A DNA stretch of 64,000 nucleotides, from assembly GCA_963798455.1 (NCBI GenBank), contig CAWCTD010000003.1, forward strand, positions 868,001 to 932,000, given 5' to 3'. The notes under the pieces are model-generated. The model did no database searches and had not been told where the DNA came from. It saw only the letters and a program-made list of their open reading frames with translations. A program made the position numbers and the translations under genes. Positions 1 to 7,454 of this stretch are shown piece after piece (the first letter of the stretch is position 1; each line of letters opens with the position of its first letter). Origin of the DNA: CAWCTD01 sp963798455. GTDB taxonomy: Bacteria > Acidobacteriota > Terriglobia > Bryobacterales > Bryobacteraceae.

Positions 1-395
1 TTCCCGTTCGAGACGGTCGAGGATAGCGGCACGGCTCGAAGGCATTGCCTGCCCGCTGAGTTCAAAGTAGGCCGGGTAGTCGATCCGGCTGAGAACCTCC
101 TCGCTGGTTAGACTCGTGGCACCGATGCTCTTCTCGAAGCTGAAGTGCGAAACGCGGGTTCAGAGGGCCCGTTCCTTCTCCGGGTAATCGCGGAGCTTCT
201 TCTTGTAGCTGCCCACTCAGATGTATTCCGTGTCCTTCCAGCGAACGGGCGTGTGTTGGCAAGGCTGAATCTCGAAGATCACGACCGCGTTGGACTCGAA
301 CGAGAGCTCGTGGATCGTGAAGTGCATTGCGGGGTGCAGATGGCGAGCCAGCCACGGTTCGAGGTCTTCGTTGCCGATCTTCCGCGTCACCAAAC
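1..395 (-). pseudogene. Decayed AlbA_2 (Schlafen-type DNA-binding) domain protein, runs off the left edge
   Basis: Read on the minus strand from about 390 to the window edge, the translation gives a recognisable AlbA_2 (Schlafen AlbA-like, putative DNA-binding) domain: KIGNEDLEPWLARHL, then VRWKDTEYI, then VGSYKKKLRDYPEKERAL, then DYPAYFEL near the edge. The frame is interrupted by two TGA codons (217-219 and 160-162), placed where relatives carry Arg (RVGSYKK) and Trp (ALW). Each can be explained by one base change. The part upstream of 390, which should hold the start of the domain, is not recognisable in any frame, so the gene is also truncated or frameshifted there. Family members are usually ATP-binding/HTH proteins of 400 aa or more, often in mobile or defence islands. 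I infer a dead accessory gene; its original role cannot be told. Confidence 0.6.
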
Positions 396-675
396 GACAT
401 CGTGACAGAATGCCACGCGGGCACAATCTCGATGCAGACGATGAATCGCCGCTACACGGGGGAGTTCCGAGGGGGGCAAGATCCTCGTGGCCTTGGCCGC
501 CGCGGCAAGTGAGCAATCCGGCCCGTCCCCTTGTCTGCGTATAGTGTGCGAACTCCGCCAAACTCGTCCACCCTGACGCGACGTGCGCGGAAGAGGAACT
601 GCGGGCAAGTCTAATTTCAGCAATATGTTAAAGACATCATCCAAACTCGGGGTTCCTGGGCGAATATGCTGGGTT

Positions 676-736
676 TGGACTCAAAATCCCGCGACCTTCA
701 CTGGTCATGAGGGTTCGACCCCCTCCTCCAGCACCA
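676..736 (+). pseudogene. 3' fragment of a tRNA-Leu(CAA) gene, likely attachment-site remnant
   Basis: The sequence contains an anticodon loop CTCAAAA (anticodon CAA, with a GGA/TCC stem part), a long variable arm with GACC (693-696) pairing to GGTC (703-706), a perfect T-arm GAGGG-TTCGACC-CCCTC (709-725), the acceptor strand CTCCAGC (726-732) and encoded ACCA (733-736). The long variable arm is typical of tRNA-Leu/Ser. No D-arm or 5' acceptor strand lies upstream, and the 5' side of the anticodon stem does not pair fully, so this is a 3' half, not a working tRNA. Such 3' halves beginning in the anticodon arm are the usual duplicate left by integrases that use tRNA genes as attachment sites. 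With this orientation the island would lie to the left. Confidence 0.7.
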
Positions 737-793
737 GAGAACAATTAGCACCTATATCAGCAGATCTTTGCCGAATTTGGCAGGATTTTGCAC

Positions 794-1239
794 TCAGCAG
801 ACGGGCTCGAGGGTGGGGATGATGTGGAGTTGCTTGAGCTTGAGGCCCAGCGCGATGATCTGTCTGCCGAGCGCGGTGAGGTAGTACTTGTAGGTGCGAC
901 CGACCTTCTTGATCCGGCCATGAACCCGGAGGCGCTTGAGCAACCGGGAGGCTTGGCCGCTGGTTTTCTCTGGCAGGCGTTGGCGCAAATTCTTGTTCTG
1001 GAATCCGCTGATGTTGAACTCGCCGCAAGGCGCTCCCTGTTTTCCCGAATGGCCTCGCGCAACAGTTGCGCCCATTTGGGGTAGTCGAAGAGGCGAAGCT
1101 GCTGCGCGTAGAAATAGTCGGTCATCCCCTGGGCGTAGCGCCACCCCGGAACCGTCCCTTGGATGATGATCCGGCCGTAGCAGGAGAGGAGGCCCGCGAT
1201 CTGGCTCTTGTAGCGTTCCGTCAGGAGTTCCATGCCCAC
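794..1239 (-). pseudogene. Rearranged remnant of a large winged-helix-type protein of unknown function
   Basis: Two frames carry the two ends of one protein. The N-terminal part (GTG at 1239) reads LTERYKSQIAGLLSCYGRII and continues through FDYPKWAQLLREAIRENRERL. The C-terminal part, in another frame from about 1025 down to the stop at 794, reads ISGFQNKNLRQRL, then SRLLKRLRVHGRIKKVG, then RTYKYYLTALGR, a winged-helix-like segment. In the multi-copy bacterial family I recall, these segments are separated by several hundred residues, so the middle is deleted and the junction is out of frame. The family's function is unknown to me. It lies beside the tRNA fragment and the truncated KAP gene, which fits mobile-island debris. 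Confidence 0.55.
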
Positions 1240-1274
1240 TCGGGCATCATAACGAATGTCCTGTTTGGTTCCGG

Positions 1275-1634
1275 CTATGCCGGGTTAGGGCCGAAGCGCT
1301 TGTGTTCGCCTAGCTGGATGAGAATCGAGCTCAGAAGCGCTGATTTCGCGTCCTCGTGGCCTTCAAATGTCCAGCCGTTGAAGTAAAGACAGACTGTGGC
1401 GGGATATTCTTCAGAATCGAGGTCCGCTTGGAGCATTTTCATGATGCTCGACTTCCCGCCGCCCCAATCGCCAAATACACCAACAGTTACGGGTAGAACG
1501 TTCTCGTTTGTGACGACTGAACGGATCAGGTCAGCATGCACGTGAAAGCCGAGCAAGTCCTGAGCGGTCTCACTGTCCGAGCATATATGAACTGGTGTCG
1601 AGTCAAATGGAACCACATCAGCGCCAACACTCAT
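1275..1634 (-). pseudogene. Truncated KAP-family P-loop NTPase (N-terminal 119 aa)
   Basis: The 119-residue product shows SDSETAQDLLGFHVHADLI followed by a Walker A region GVFGDWGGGKSSIMKML (about residues 52-68) and a strand with LYFNGWTFEG, the typical opening of KAP NTPases (Pfam KAP_NTPase). Complete members are about 450-600 aa, with Walker B and sensor regions plus an insertion of membrane helices. This copy ends at a TAG right after HKRFGPNPA, before Walker B, so it cannot be a working NTPase. KAP proteins occur in phage-defence islands (for example QatA of the Qat system), but no Qat partners are visible here. It is likely the remnant of an accessory or defence locus. Confidence 0.7.
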
Positions 1635-2039
1635 GGAAGCTCGTAGCAGTGTAATCTATTTTCGGTCCTTGCATTCCTGGCCAGTCTGCCGAAAACCGGT
1701 CTTGATGTTCTGCCATATGTGTTCAAAGTGCGCCGGAGAAGGCTTTGGAGAGGATGGAGGGCACGCCGGGCTGAAGCCCGCTGGCGGGCTGAAAGCCCGA
1801 CCCCACTTTGAGTGCGGAGCGGAGGGCGGGGACAATGGGCGCAGGGGCCGAGCCTGCGGGTCGGCGGGACAAGACGGGAGTCATATCCCACGCCGGCGCG
1901 GAGGGCGAGGGGCGGCCAAGCCCACAGAGGCGCGTCGTCGCATACGCCTCCTCATCCAGGTGGCGTTGAAACTATACTGGTGATTCTTGGGGTGGGCCGG
2001 TTACGGCCGGCCCCTAGCGACAGACAAGGGAGGATCGAG
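1635..2039. other. Intergenic region ahead of the enolase-superfamily operon
   Basis: No convincing gene lies in these 405 bases. They hold the two small palindromes listed separately, a GC-rich inverted repeat (GGGCCGG at 1994-2000 pairing with CCGGCCC at 2007-2013), and a strong Shine-Dalgarno AAGGGAGG at 2026-2033 for the next gene. The inverted repeat is 27 bases before the start codon and could fold in the mRNA leader. I see no obvious sigma-70 promoter. Confidence 0.5.
1767..1799. repeat. Pair of REP-like palindromes
   Basis: CGGGCTGAAGCCCG (1767-1780) is followed four bases later by CGGGCTGAAAGCCCG (1785-1799). Each is a six-base inverted repeat with a two- or three-base loop. Such GGGCT-loop-AGCCC units are common intergenic repeats in high-GC genomes. 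I did not see a second locus with the same pair in this window. Confidence 0.55.
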
Positions 2040-3368
2040 ATGAAGGAGTCGGTGCGGAAGTTGACGGGGCGGAGGTCGTTCTTCAAGGCAGCCGCCGGGA
2101 CTTTGGGAGCGGCCTTCTGGGCGGACGAAACGCTGGACGCGGCGCTGCAGAACACACGTACTGCGTCCAAGCCATCGGATCTGAAGGTTACGGATCTGCG
2201 CATGGCCGGCCAAGTGATCCGCCTGGACACCAACCAGGGCATCTATGGGATCGGGGAGAATCGCGACGGCGCAAGCAAGGCCTACGTGCTGGAGTTGAAG
2301 CGCCTGGTGGTGGGCGAGAACCCGTGCAGCGTGGACAAGGTCTTCCGCAAGATCAAGCAGTTCGGTTTCCACGCGCGGCAGGGCGGCGGGGTGAGCGGGA
2401 TCGAGATGGCGTTGTGGGACCTGGCGGGCAAGGCCTACAATGTGCCGGTCAGTCAGATGCTGGGCGGCAAGTTCCGCGACCGCATTCGCATTTACTGCGA
2501 CACGCCCGGGGCGGCCGAGGAGAAGACCTTCAAAGAGCGGATGCAGCGCCGCATCGCGGACGGCTTCACCTTTTTCAAGGTGGATGTCGGCGTGAACCTG
2601 ATCCAGAATACGCCGGGCACGCTGGTCTATCCCGCTGGCGCCGACCTCAACGGGAACCTGGTGCATATGTTCACCGGGCTGGAACTCACCGACAAGGGCA
2701 TCGCGCTGATGGCCGAGTACATGGCGCGGGTGCGCGAGGCGGCGGGCTGGCAGGTCCCGATCGCCACAGACCACTTCGGACATATCGGGGTGAACTCCTG
2801 CATACGGCTGGGCAAGGCATTCGAGAAGTACAACCTGGCCTGGATGGAGGACTTCATTCCCTGGAACTACACGGAGCTGTGGAAGAAGATCACCGACGCC
2901 ATTGAAACGCCGACGCTGACGGGCGAGGACATCTACCTGAAGGAGGGCTTCATCGAGCTGGCCAGGAATCACGCCGTGGACCTGCTTCAGCCCGATCTGG
3001 CCACCGCTGGCGGAATCCTCGAGACCCACAAGATCGGCGACGCCATACAGGAGTACGGGATCCCCATGGTGATGCACAACGCCACCTCGCCGGTGGGTTT
3101 CATGGCGAACGTACACTGCGCCGCGGCGACGGAGAACTTCCTGGTGTTGGAGAATCACGCGGTGGACCGGCCCGAGTGGCAGGACATCATTGACGGGGTC
3201 GAGAAACCGATCGTCAACAAGGGCTACGTCAAGGTGCCGGAAGGGCCGGGGCTGGGCTTCACGCTGAACGAAGAGGCGATGAAGAAACAGTTGCGCGATG
3301 GCGGGTACTTCGAGCCCACGCCGCAGTGGGACAATAAGGAACGCATCAACGACCGCCTGTGGAGTTGA
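2040..3368 (+). CDS. Tat-signal enolase-superfamily (mandelate racemase/muconate lactonizing type) enzyme
   Basis: 442 aa. The start at 2040 is chosen for the strong Shine-Dalgarno AAGGGAGG 6 bases upstream; the open frame extends further up but without signal. Residues 10-30 form a twin-arginine signal (TGRRSFFKAAAGTLGAAF). The barrel carries the enolase-superfamily ligands: Lys180 in a KVD motif, Asp244 (TDHFG), Glu270 (WMEDF), Glu296 (TGEDIYL), and His346 (VMHN), the expected general base. The KxD motif differs from the KxK of mandelate racemase itself, so a sugar-acid dehydratase is more likely than a racemase; the substrate cannot be assigned. Ten bases after it comes a clear paralogue, then a transporter and an OYE-type reductase, which suggests uptake and breakdown of one compound class. 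An exported enolase-superfamily enzyme is unusual. Confidence 0.9.
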   Translation: MKESVRKLTGRRSFFKAAAGTLGAAFWADETLDAALQNTRTASKPSDLKVTDLRMAGQVIRLDTNQGIYGIGENRDGASKAYVLELKRLVVGENPCSVDKVFRKIKQFGFHARQGGGVSGIEMALWDLAGKAYNVPVSQMLGGKFRDRIRIYCDTPGAAEEKTFKERMQRRIADGFTFFKVDVGVNLIQNTPGTLVYPAGADLNGNLVHMFTGLELTDKGIALMAEYMARVREAAGWQVPIATDHFGHIGVNSCIRLGKAFEKYNLAWMEDFIPWNYTELWKKITDAIETPTLTGEDIYLKEGFIELARNHAVDLLQPDLATAGGILETHKIGDAIQEYGIPMVMHNATSPVGFMANVHCAAATENFLVLENHAVDRPEWQDIIDGVEKPIVNKGYVKVPEGPGLGFTLNEEAMKKQLRDGGYFEPTPQWDNKERINDRLWS

Positions 3369-3378
3369 GGGGAGAGCG

Positions 3379-4743
3379 ATGATGAAAAACGCTTTGAAGA
3401 ACGTGTCAGGGCGGCGGTCCTTCATGAGATCGGCCACCGGCCTGTTCGGGGCGGCTTCGGGGCTGGGGTTCTGGGCCGACGAGACGCTGGATGCCGCCGT
3501 TCAGAACACGAACCGAAACTCAAACCCGTCGCAACTGAAGATTACGGACCTGCGCGTCGCGACTCTCGCCCGCGCCCCGTTCACGTGTCCGATCATACGC
3601 ATCGACACCAACCAGGGCATCTCGGGGTACGGCGAGGTCCGCGACGGCGCCAGCAAGACCTACGCCCTGTTTTTGAAGAGCCGGATTCTGGGGGAGAATC
3701 CCTGCAACATCGAGAAGATCTTTCGCAAGATCAGGCAGTTCGGCGGCACGGGCCGGCAGGCGGGCGGCGTGGTTTCGATCGAAATGGCGCTGTGGGACCT
3801 GGCGGGCAGAGTCTACAACGTCCCGGTCTACCAGATGCTAGGTGGCAAGTACCGCGACAGGATCCGGCTCTACTGCGACACCTCGGAGTCGCCCGATCCG
3901 AAGGTTTTCGCCGAGCAGGTAAGACGCCGCATCCAGGAGGACGGCTTCACCTGGTTCAAGCTGGACGTCGGCATCCAGAGACTGCGCAACATCCCGGGAA
4001 CCATCTCGGCGCCGCTTGGGCAGACCGAGCGCAGGGAGCACACTTTCACGGGCGTCGAACTCACCGACAAGGGCGTCGGCCTCATGGCGGACCACCTGCT
4101 CCAGGTGCGGGAGGCTATCGGATGGGAGGCTCCGCTGTCGACCGATCACTTCGGGAGCATGGGGGTGAACTCCATCATCAAGCTGGGCAAGGCTTTCGAA
4201 AAGGCCAACCTGGCCTGGATGGAGGACACCGTGCCGTGGTTTCGCACCGATCTGCTGAAGCAGATTTCGAGCGAGCTGGATGTCCCGATCTGCACCGGAG
4301 AAGACATCTATCTGAAGGGCCCCTTCGAAGTGCTCTGCAAGGAGCACGCGGTCGACATCATCCAACCCGACCTGTCCACGTCCGGCGGCATCCTGGAGAC
4401 CAAACGGATCGGCGACATGGCACAGGAGTATGGCGTGCCGATGGCGATGCACATGGCAGGTTCGCCGATCGCGGCGCTGGCGAACGCCCATTGCGCGGCG
4501 GCTACCGAGGGATTCCTGGTCATGGAGAACCACTCGGTGGACATCCCCTGGTGGGACAGCGTCGTCAATGGAGTCGACAAACCCATCATCAACAAGGGAT
4601 TCATCAGAGTGCCGGAAGGGCCGGGTCTGGGCTTCACCACCTTGAACGAGGAGGTCTTCAAGCAACACCTGCTCGAGCCCGGCTACTTCGAGCCCACGCC
4701 GGAATGGAACAACGAGCGCTCGTCAGACAACCTGTATAGCTGA
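3379..4743 (+). CDS. Second Tat-signal enolase-superfamily enzyme, paralogue of the preceding gene
   Basis: 454 aa, with two adjacent ATG codons at 3379 and 3382; GGGGAGAG lies just upstream. It is colinear with the preceding protein over its whole length, including a twin-arginine signal (SGRRSFMRSATGLFG), the shared FWADETLDAA stretch after it, and the active-site blocks WFKLDVG (Lys-x-Asp), TDHFGSMG, WMEDTVPW, CTGEDIYL and MAMHMAG (His). It therefore arose by tandem duplication and divergence, and all catalytic residues are kept in both. The pair may act on two related acids or form a hetero-oligomer. Identity falls mainly in the loop after the KLD motif (RLRNIPGT region) and near the His, where substrate contacts are expected. 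The substrate is unknown. Confidence 0.9.
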   Translation: MMKNALKNVSGRRSFMRSATGLFGAASGLGFWADETLDAAVQNTNRNSNPSQLKITDLRVATLARAPFTCPIIRIDTNQGISGYGEVRDGASKTYALFLKSRILGENPCNIEKIFRKIRQFGGTGRQAGGVVSIEMALWDLAGRVYNVPVYQMLGGKYRDRIRLYCDTSESPDPKVFAEQVRRRIQEDGFTWFKLDVGIQRLRNIPGTISAPLGQTERREHTFTGVELTDKGVGLMADHLLQVREAIGWEAPLSTDHFGSMGVNSIIKLGKAFEKANLAWMEDTVPWFRTDLLKQISSELDVPICTGEDIYLKGPFEVLCKEHAVDIIQPDLSTSGGILETKRIGDMAQEYGVPMAMHMAGSPIAALANAHCAAATEGFLVMENHSVDIPWWDSVVNGVDKPIINKGFIRVPEGPGLGFTTLNEEVFKQHLLEPGYFEPTPEWNNERSSDNLYS

Positions 4744-4763
4744 CGCGACTCAGCGTCACGTCG

Positions 4764-6017
4764 ATGCGGAAGAGATTCTACGGTGTGTGGGTGGTCGCCG
4801 CGGCGTTCTTTACTTTTGGCCTGTCGGTGGGCCTGCCCTACTACAACATTCCCTTCTTCTACGACTACTTCGCGAAGGCGTATGGGTGGCGCGCGGTGGA
4901 CATCACACGCGGCTTCTTCTACGCCACTCTACTCACCTTGTGGGTGGGGCCGGTCCTTATTCCGCGTTTCAGCCCCCGCCGGCTGATCATGGCTGGGACC
5001 GGACTGACCGCCATCGCGTTTTTCCTGTTCGGCAACATGGGTCCCAGCATCTGGCTGTATTGGGGGATCTGGGTCATCTACGCGATCGGCTACTTCCTGT
5101 CCGGGCCCATCCCGCACCAGATCATCATCTCCAACTGGTTTCGCAAGAAGCGCGGGACGGCCATGGGGATCCTGTACGTCGGCGTGGGCCTGATGGGGTC
5201 CTTCTTCGCCAGGCTGGTGAAGCCTTTGACCGAAGGTCTCGATTTCCACAAGGCCCTCATGATCATGGGGGCGGCTGTGCTTCTGGCTTGGCCACTGGCT
5301 GTCTTCGTTCTACGTGACAGGCCGGCCGAGAAAGGTCAGTTTCCCGACGGCGCGGACCAGCCGGCCCCGGAGGTGTCGGCCAAGCCTCGCAGCTTCGGGT
5401 TCCTGCTCAGCCGGTATTCCTTCTGGCTGCTGCTCGCCGGGAGCATGTGCTCGATCGGATCGATTGGCGCGGTGAACTTTCTCATGAAGCTGGTCTTCAA
5501 GGAGAACCTCGCCCCCGGCATCACCGACCCGCATCAGGCGCAAACCCTGCTCAACGCCACCTGGGAGTTCGCCCAGGCAACGATCCTGATTTCGAGCATC
5601 GGCGGCCGTTTGCTCATCGGCGGTCTGTCGGACGCGTTCTCCAAGAAGTGGGTCATGGCGACCAGTTACCTGCTCTCCGCCTTGACCATCCCACTGCTCG
5701 TGGCCGTTCATCCGCCGGCGCACCCGTGGGTGTTCTCCGTTCTGTTCGGTTTCGCCATGGGCGCGGATTACATGCTGATCCCCCTGATGGCGGCGGAGCA
5801 GTTCGGCGTGAACACCCTGCCGCGCGCCATGGCCATCATCCTGCCCGCGAACACCATCAGCCAGACCGGCTTCCCCGTGCTGACGGCCTTCCTCCAGGAG
5901 TACTTCGGAAGCTTCACGATGCCGATGTACATTGTATTCGTGGTGGGCATTCTGAGCAGCCTTTCGATCGCGCTGCTGCCGAAGAAGGAGAAGGACCGGG
6001 CCGATGAGGCACTTTAA
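4764..6017 (+). CDS. Major facilitator superfamily transporter
   Basis: 417 aa, ATG at 4764, 20 bases after the second enolase-family gene. About twelve hydrophobic segments are visible, beginning with VVAAAFFTFGLSVGLPYY, and the two six-helix halves are split by a polar loop near residues 175-210 (LRDRPAEKG through PAPEVSAKPR). NWFRKKRGTAMGI in the middle of the first half matches the monocarboxylate/oxalate-formate-antiporter (OFA/MCT) style of MFS carriers. With two dehydratase-type enzymes before and a flavin oxidoreductase after, it probably imports the organic or sugar acid consumed by the operon. Its stop codon lies inside the next gene (14-base overlap), so translation is probably coupled. 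Confidence 0.9.
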   Translation: MRKRFYGVWVVAAAFFTFGLSVGLPYYNIPFFYDYFAKAYGWRAVDITRGFFYATLLTLWVGPVLIPRFSPRRLIMAGTGLTAIAFFLFGNMGPSIWLYWGIWVIYAIGYFLSGPIPHQIIISNWFRKKRGTAMGILYVGVGLMGSFFARLVKPLTEGLDFHKALMIMGAAVLLAWPLAVFVLRDRPAEKGQFPDGADQPAPEVSAKPRSFGFLLSRYSFWLLLAGSMCSIGSIGAVNFLMKLVFKENLAPGITDPHQAQTLLNATWEFAQATILISSIGGRLLIGGLSDAFSKKWVMATSYLLSALTIPLLVAVHPPAHPWVFSVLFGFAMGADYMLIPLMAAEQFGVNTLPRAMAIILPANTISQTGFPVLTAFLQEYFGSFTMPMYIVFVVGILSSLSIALLPKKEKDRADEAL

Positions 6018-7422
6018 CTACAAGACCCTGTCGGAACTGGAACAGGCCGCTGAAGAGGCCGGCGCGCCGCACGTGCAATTCGAGCACGACCCGGAAAAGA
6101 TCAAGGCGGTCCTGGCTCGCAAGGTCCGCGTGGGAGGGTTCACCCTCGGGAACTCCATCGCCATCCATCCCATGGAGGGCTGCGACGGCACTCTCGACGG
6201 GCGGCCGGACGACCTGACGTGGCGCCGCTACCGGCGTTTTGCCTCGGGCGGAGCCAAGCTCATCTGGCTGGAGGCCACGGCAGTGCGGGCCGATGGCCGC
6301 GCCAATACCCGCCAGTTGTGGCTTCGCCCCGAGACCATGCCGGACTTCGCCCGGTTGCTCGATATGTTGCGTCGCGAGCACGAGCGCTGCTTCGGCGACG
6401 CCGGCGACCTACTGGAAGTCCTGCAACTGACCCACTCGGGGCGTTACAGCGTCCCGCGGCGCATTATCGCGTGCCACAACCCGGTCCTGGACCAGAGGAC
6501 CAAGGTTTCCTCGGAGTACCCGGTCATCTCTGACGACGAGCTTGAACACCTGGAGGATGATTACGTGGAAGCCGCGCGGCTGGCGGCGGACGCGGGTTTC
6601 CGCGCTATCGACATTAAGGCGGTACACGGCTATCTCTTGAATGAGATCCTCTCCGCCAAGCTGCGCGAAGGCCGCTATGGCGGGCCGCTGGAGAACCGGG
6701 CACGCTTTTTCCGGAATGTCATCGGCAAGATCCGCTCCCTCCTCGGCGACCGGTTGATGCTGTGCATGCGCCTGGGGTGCTACGACGGCGTGCCTTACGT
6801 GGGCGATCCCGCCACCCACGTCGGCGTCCCCATGGAATACCCTGTCCCGTATCGATACGGCTTCGGCGTCGATCCTGACGATCCGCTGAAAGAGGACCTG
6901 ACGGAGGTAAAGCAGCTCATCTCATGGCTGGTGGAATGGGGGGTCGAGTTGCTGAACATTTCCGTGGGTTCGCCCTACATGAACCCGCACGTCGGCCGGC
7001 CCTTCGAGAAACCCGACGAAGGCAACTACGAGCAGCCCGAGCATCCGCTCCTCGGCGTGGACCGTCATTTCAGGATCGCGGGCGAGCTGCAACGCTCGTT
7101 CCCGAACCTGCCGATGGTCGGAACGGGCTATAGCTGGCTCCAGCGCTACATGATCCACGCCGCGGCCCGCAACATCGAAGCCGGCAACATCCGCATTTTC
7201 GGCGCGGGCCGCAACGCGCTCCCCTATCCCGACTTCGCCCTGGACGCCCTGAAGAAAGGCGAGTTGGACGGCGCGCGGGTCTGCCGGACCGTCAGCTATT
7301 GCGCCTATCTGATGCGCCGCAAGAAACACCCGCTGGGCCAGTTCCCCGCCGGCTGCGTGCCTTACGACAAGCGCGTCTACGGCCCCATCATGAAGCAGGC
7401 GCGGGAATCGGAGAGGGGCTGA
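6004..7422 (+). CDS. Old Yellow Enzyme-family FMN oxidoreductase
   Basis: 472 aa, ATG at 6004 overlapping the end of the transporter gene. It shows the OYE/2,4-dienoyl-CoA-reductase barrel order: NSIAIHPMEGCDG near the N-terminus, LQLTHSGRYS (His-containing FMN/substrate strand), FRAIDIKAVHGYLLNEILS, the typical GRYGGPLENRARFF, and a C-terminal FMN phosphate region with VGTGYSW and IRIFGAGRNALPYPDFA. It lacks the extra FAD/NAD domain of enoate reductases but has three cysteines near the C-terminus (CRTVSYC and a later GC), which might mark a reduced or altered Fe-S site. Known relatives reduce activated C=C bonds with NAD(P)H. Here it may reduce the product of the dehydratases. No export signal is present, so it is cytoplasmic, unlike the two Tat proteins. 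Confidence 0.88.
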   Translation: MRHFNYKTLSELEQAAEEAGAPHVQFEHDPEKIKAVLARKVRVGGFTLGNSIAIHPMEGCDGTLDGRPDDLTWRRYRRFASGGAKLIWLEATAVRADGRANTRQLWLRPETMPDFARLLDMLRREHERCFGDAGDLLEVLQLTHSGRYSVPRRIIACHNPVLDQRTKVSSEYPVISDDELEHLEDDYVEAARLAADAGFRAIDIKAVHGYLLNEILSAKLREGRYGGPLENRARFFRNVIGKIRSLLGDRLMLCMRLGCYDGVPYVGDPATHVGVPMEYPVPYRYGFGVDPDDPLKEDLTEVKQLISWLVEWGVELLNISVGSPYMNPHVGRPFEKPDEGNYEQPEHPLLGVDRHFRIAGELQRSFPNLPMVGTGYSWLQRYMIHAAARNIEAGNIRIFGAGRNALPYPDFALDALKKGELDGARVCRTVSYCAYLMRRKKHPLGQFPAGCVPYDKRVYGPIMKQARESERG

Positions 7423-7454
7423 GGGAGTTAAGACTGGGACGCGCGAAGTCGCTG

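Noticed and set aside
640..740. Complete tRNA-Leu
   Set aside because: GCTGGGT at 669-675 superficially resembles an acceptor strand, but no D-arm and no room for one exists, and the anticodon stem is incomplete.
1633..1983. Small gene before the enolase-superfamily operon
   Set aside because: The translation is mainly the palindromic repeats and low-complexity Arg/Gly. It has no ribosome site.
2001..3437. Long minus-strand open frame opposite the first enolase-superfamily gene
   Set aside because: It mirrors codon bias of the plus-strand gene and has no motifs or ribosome site.
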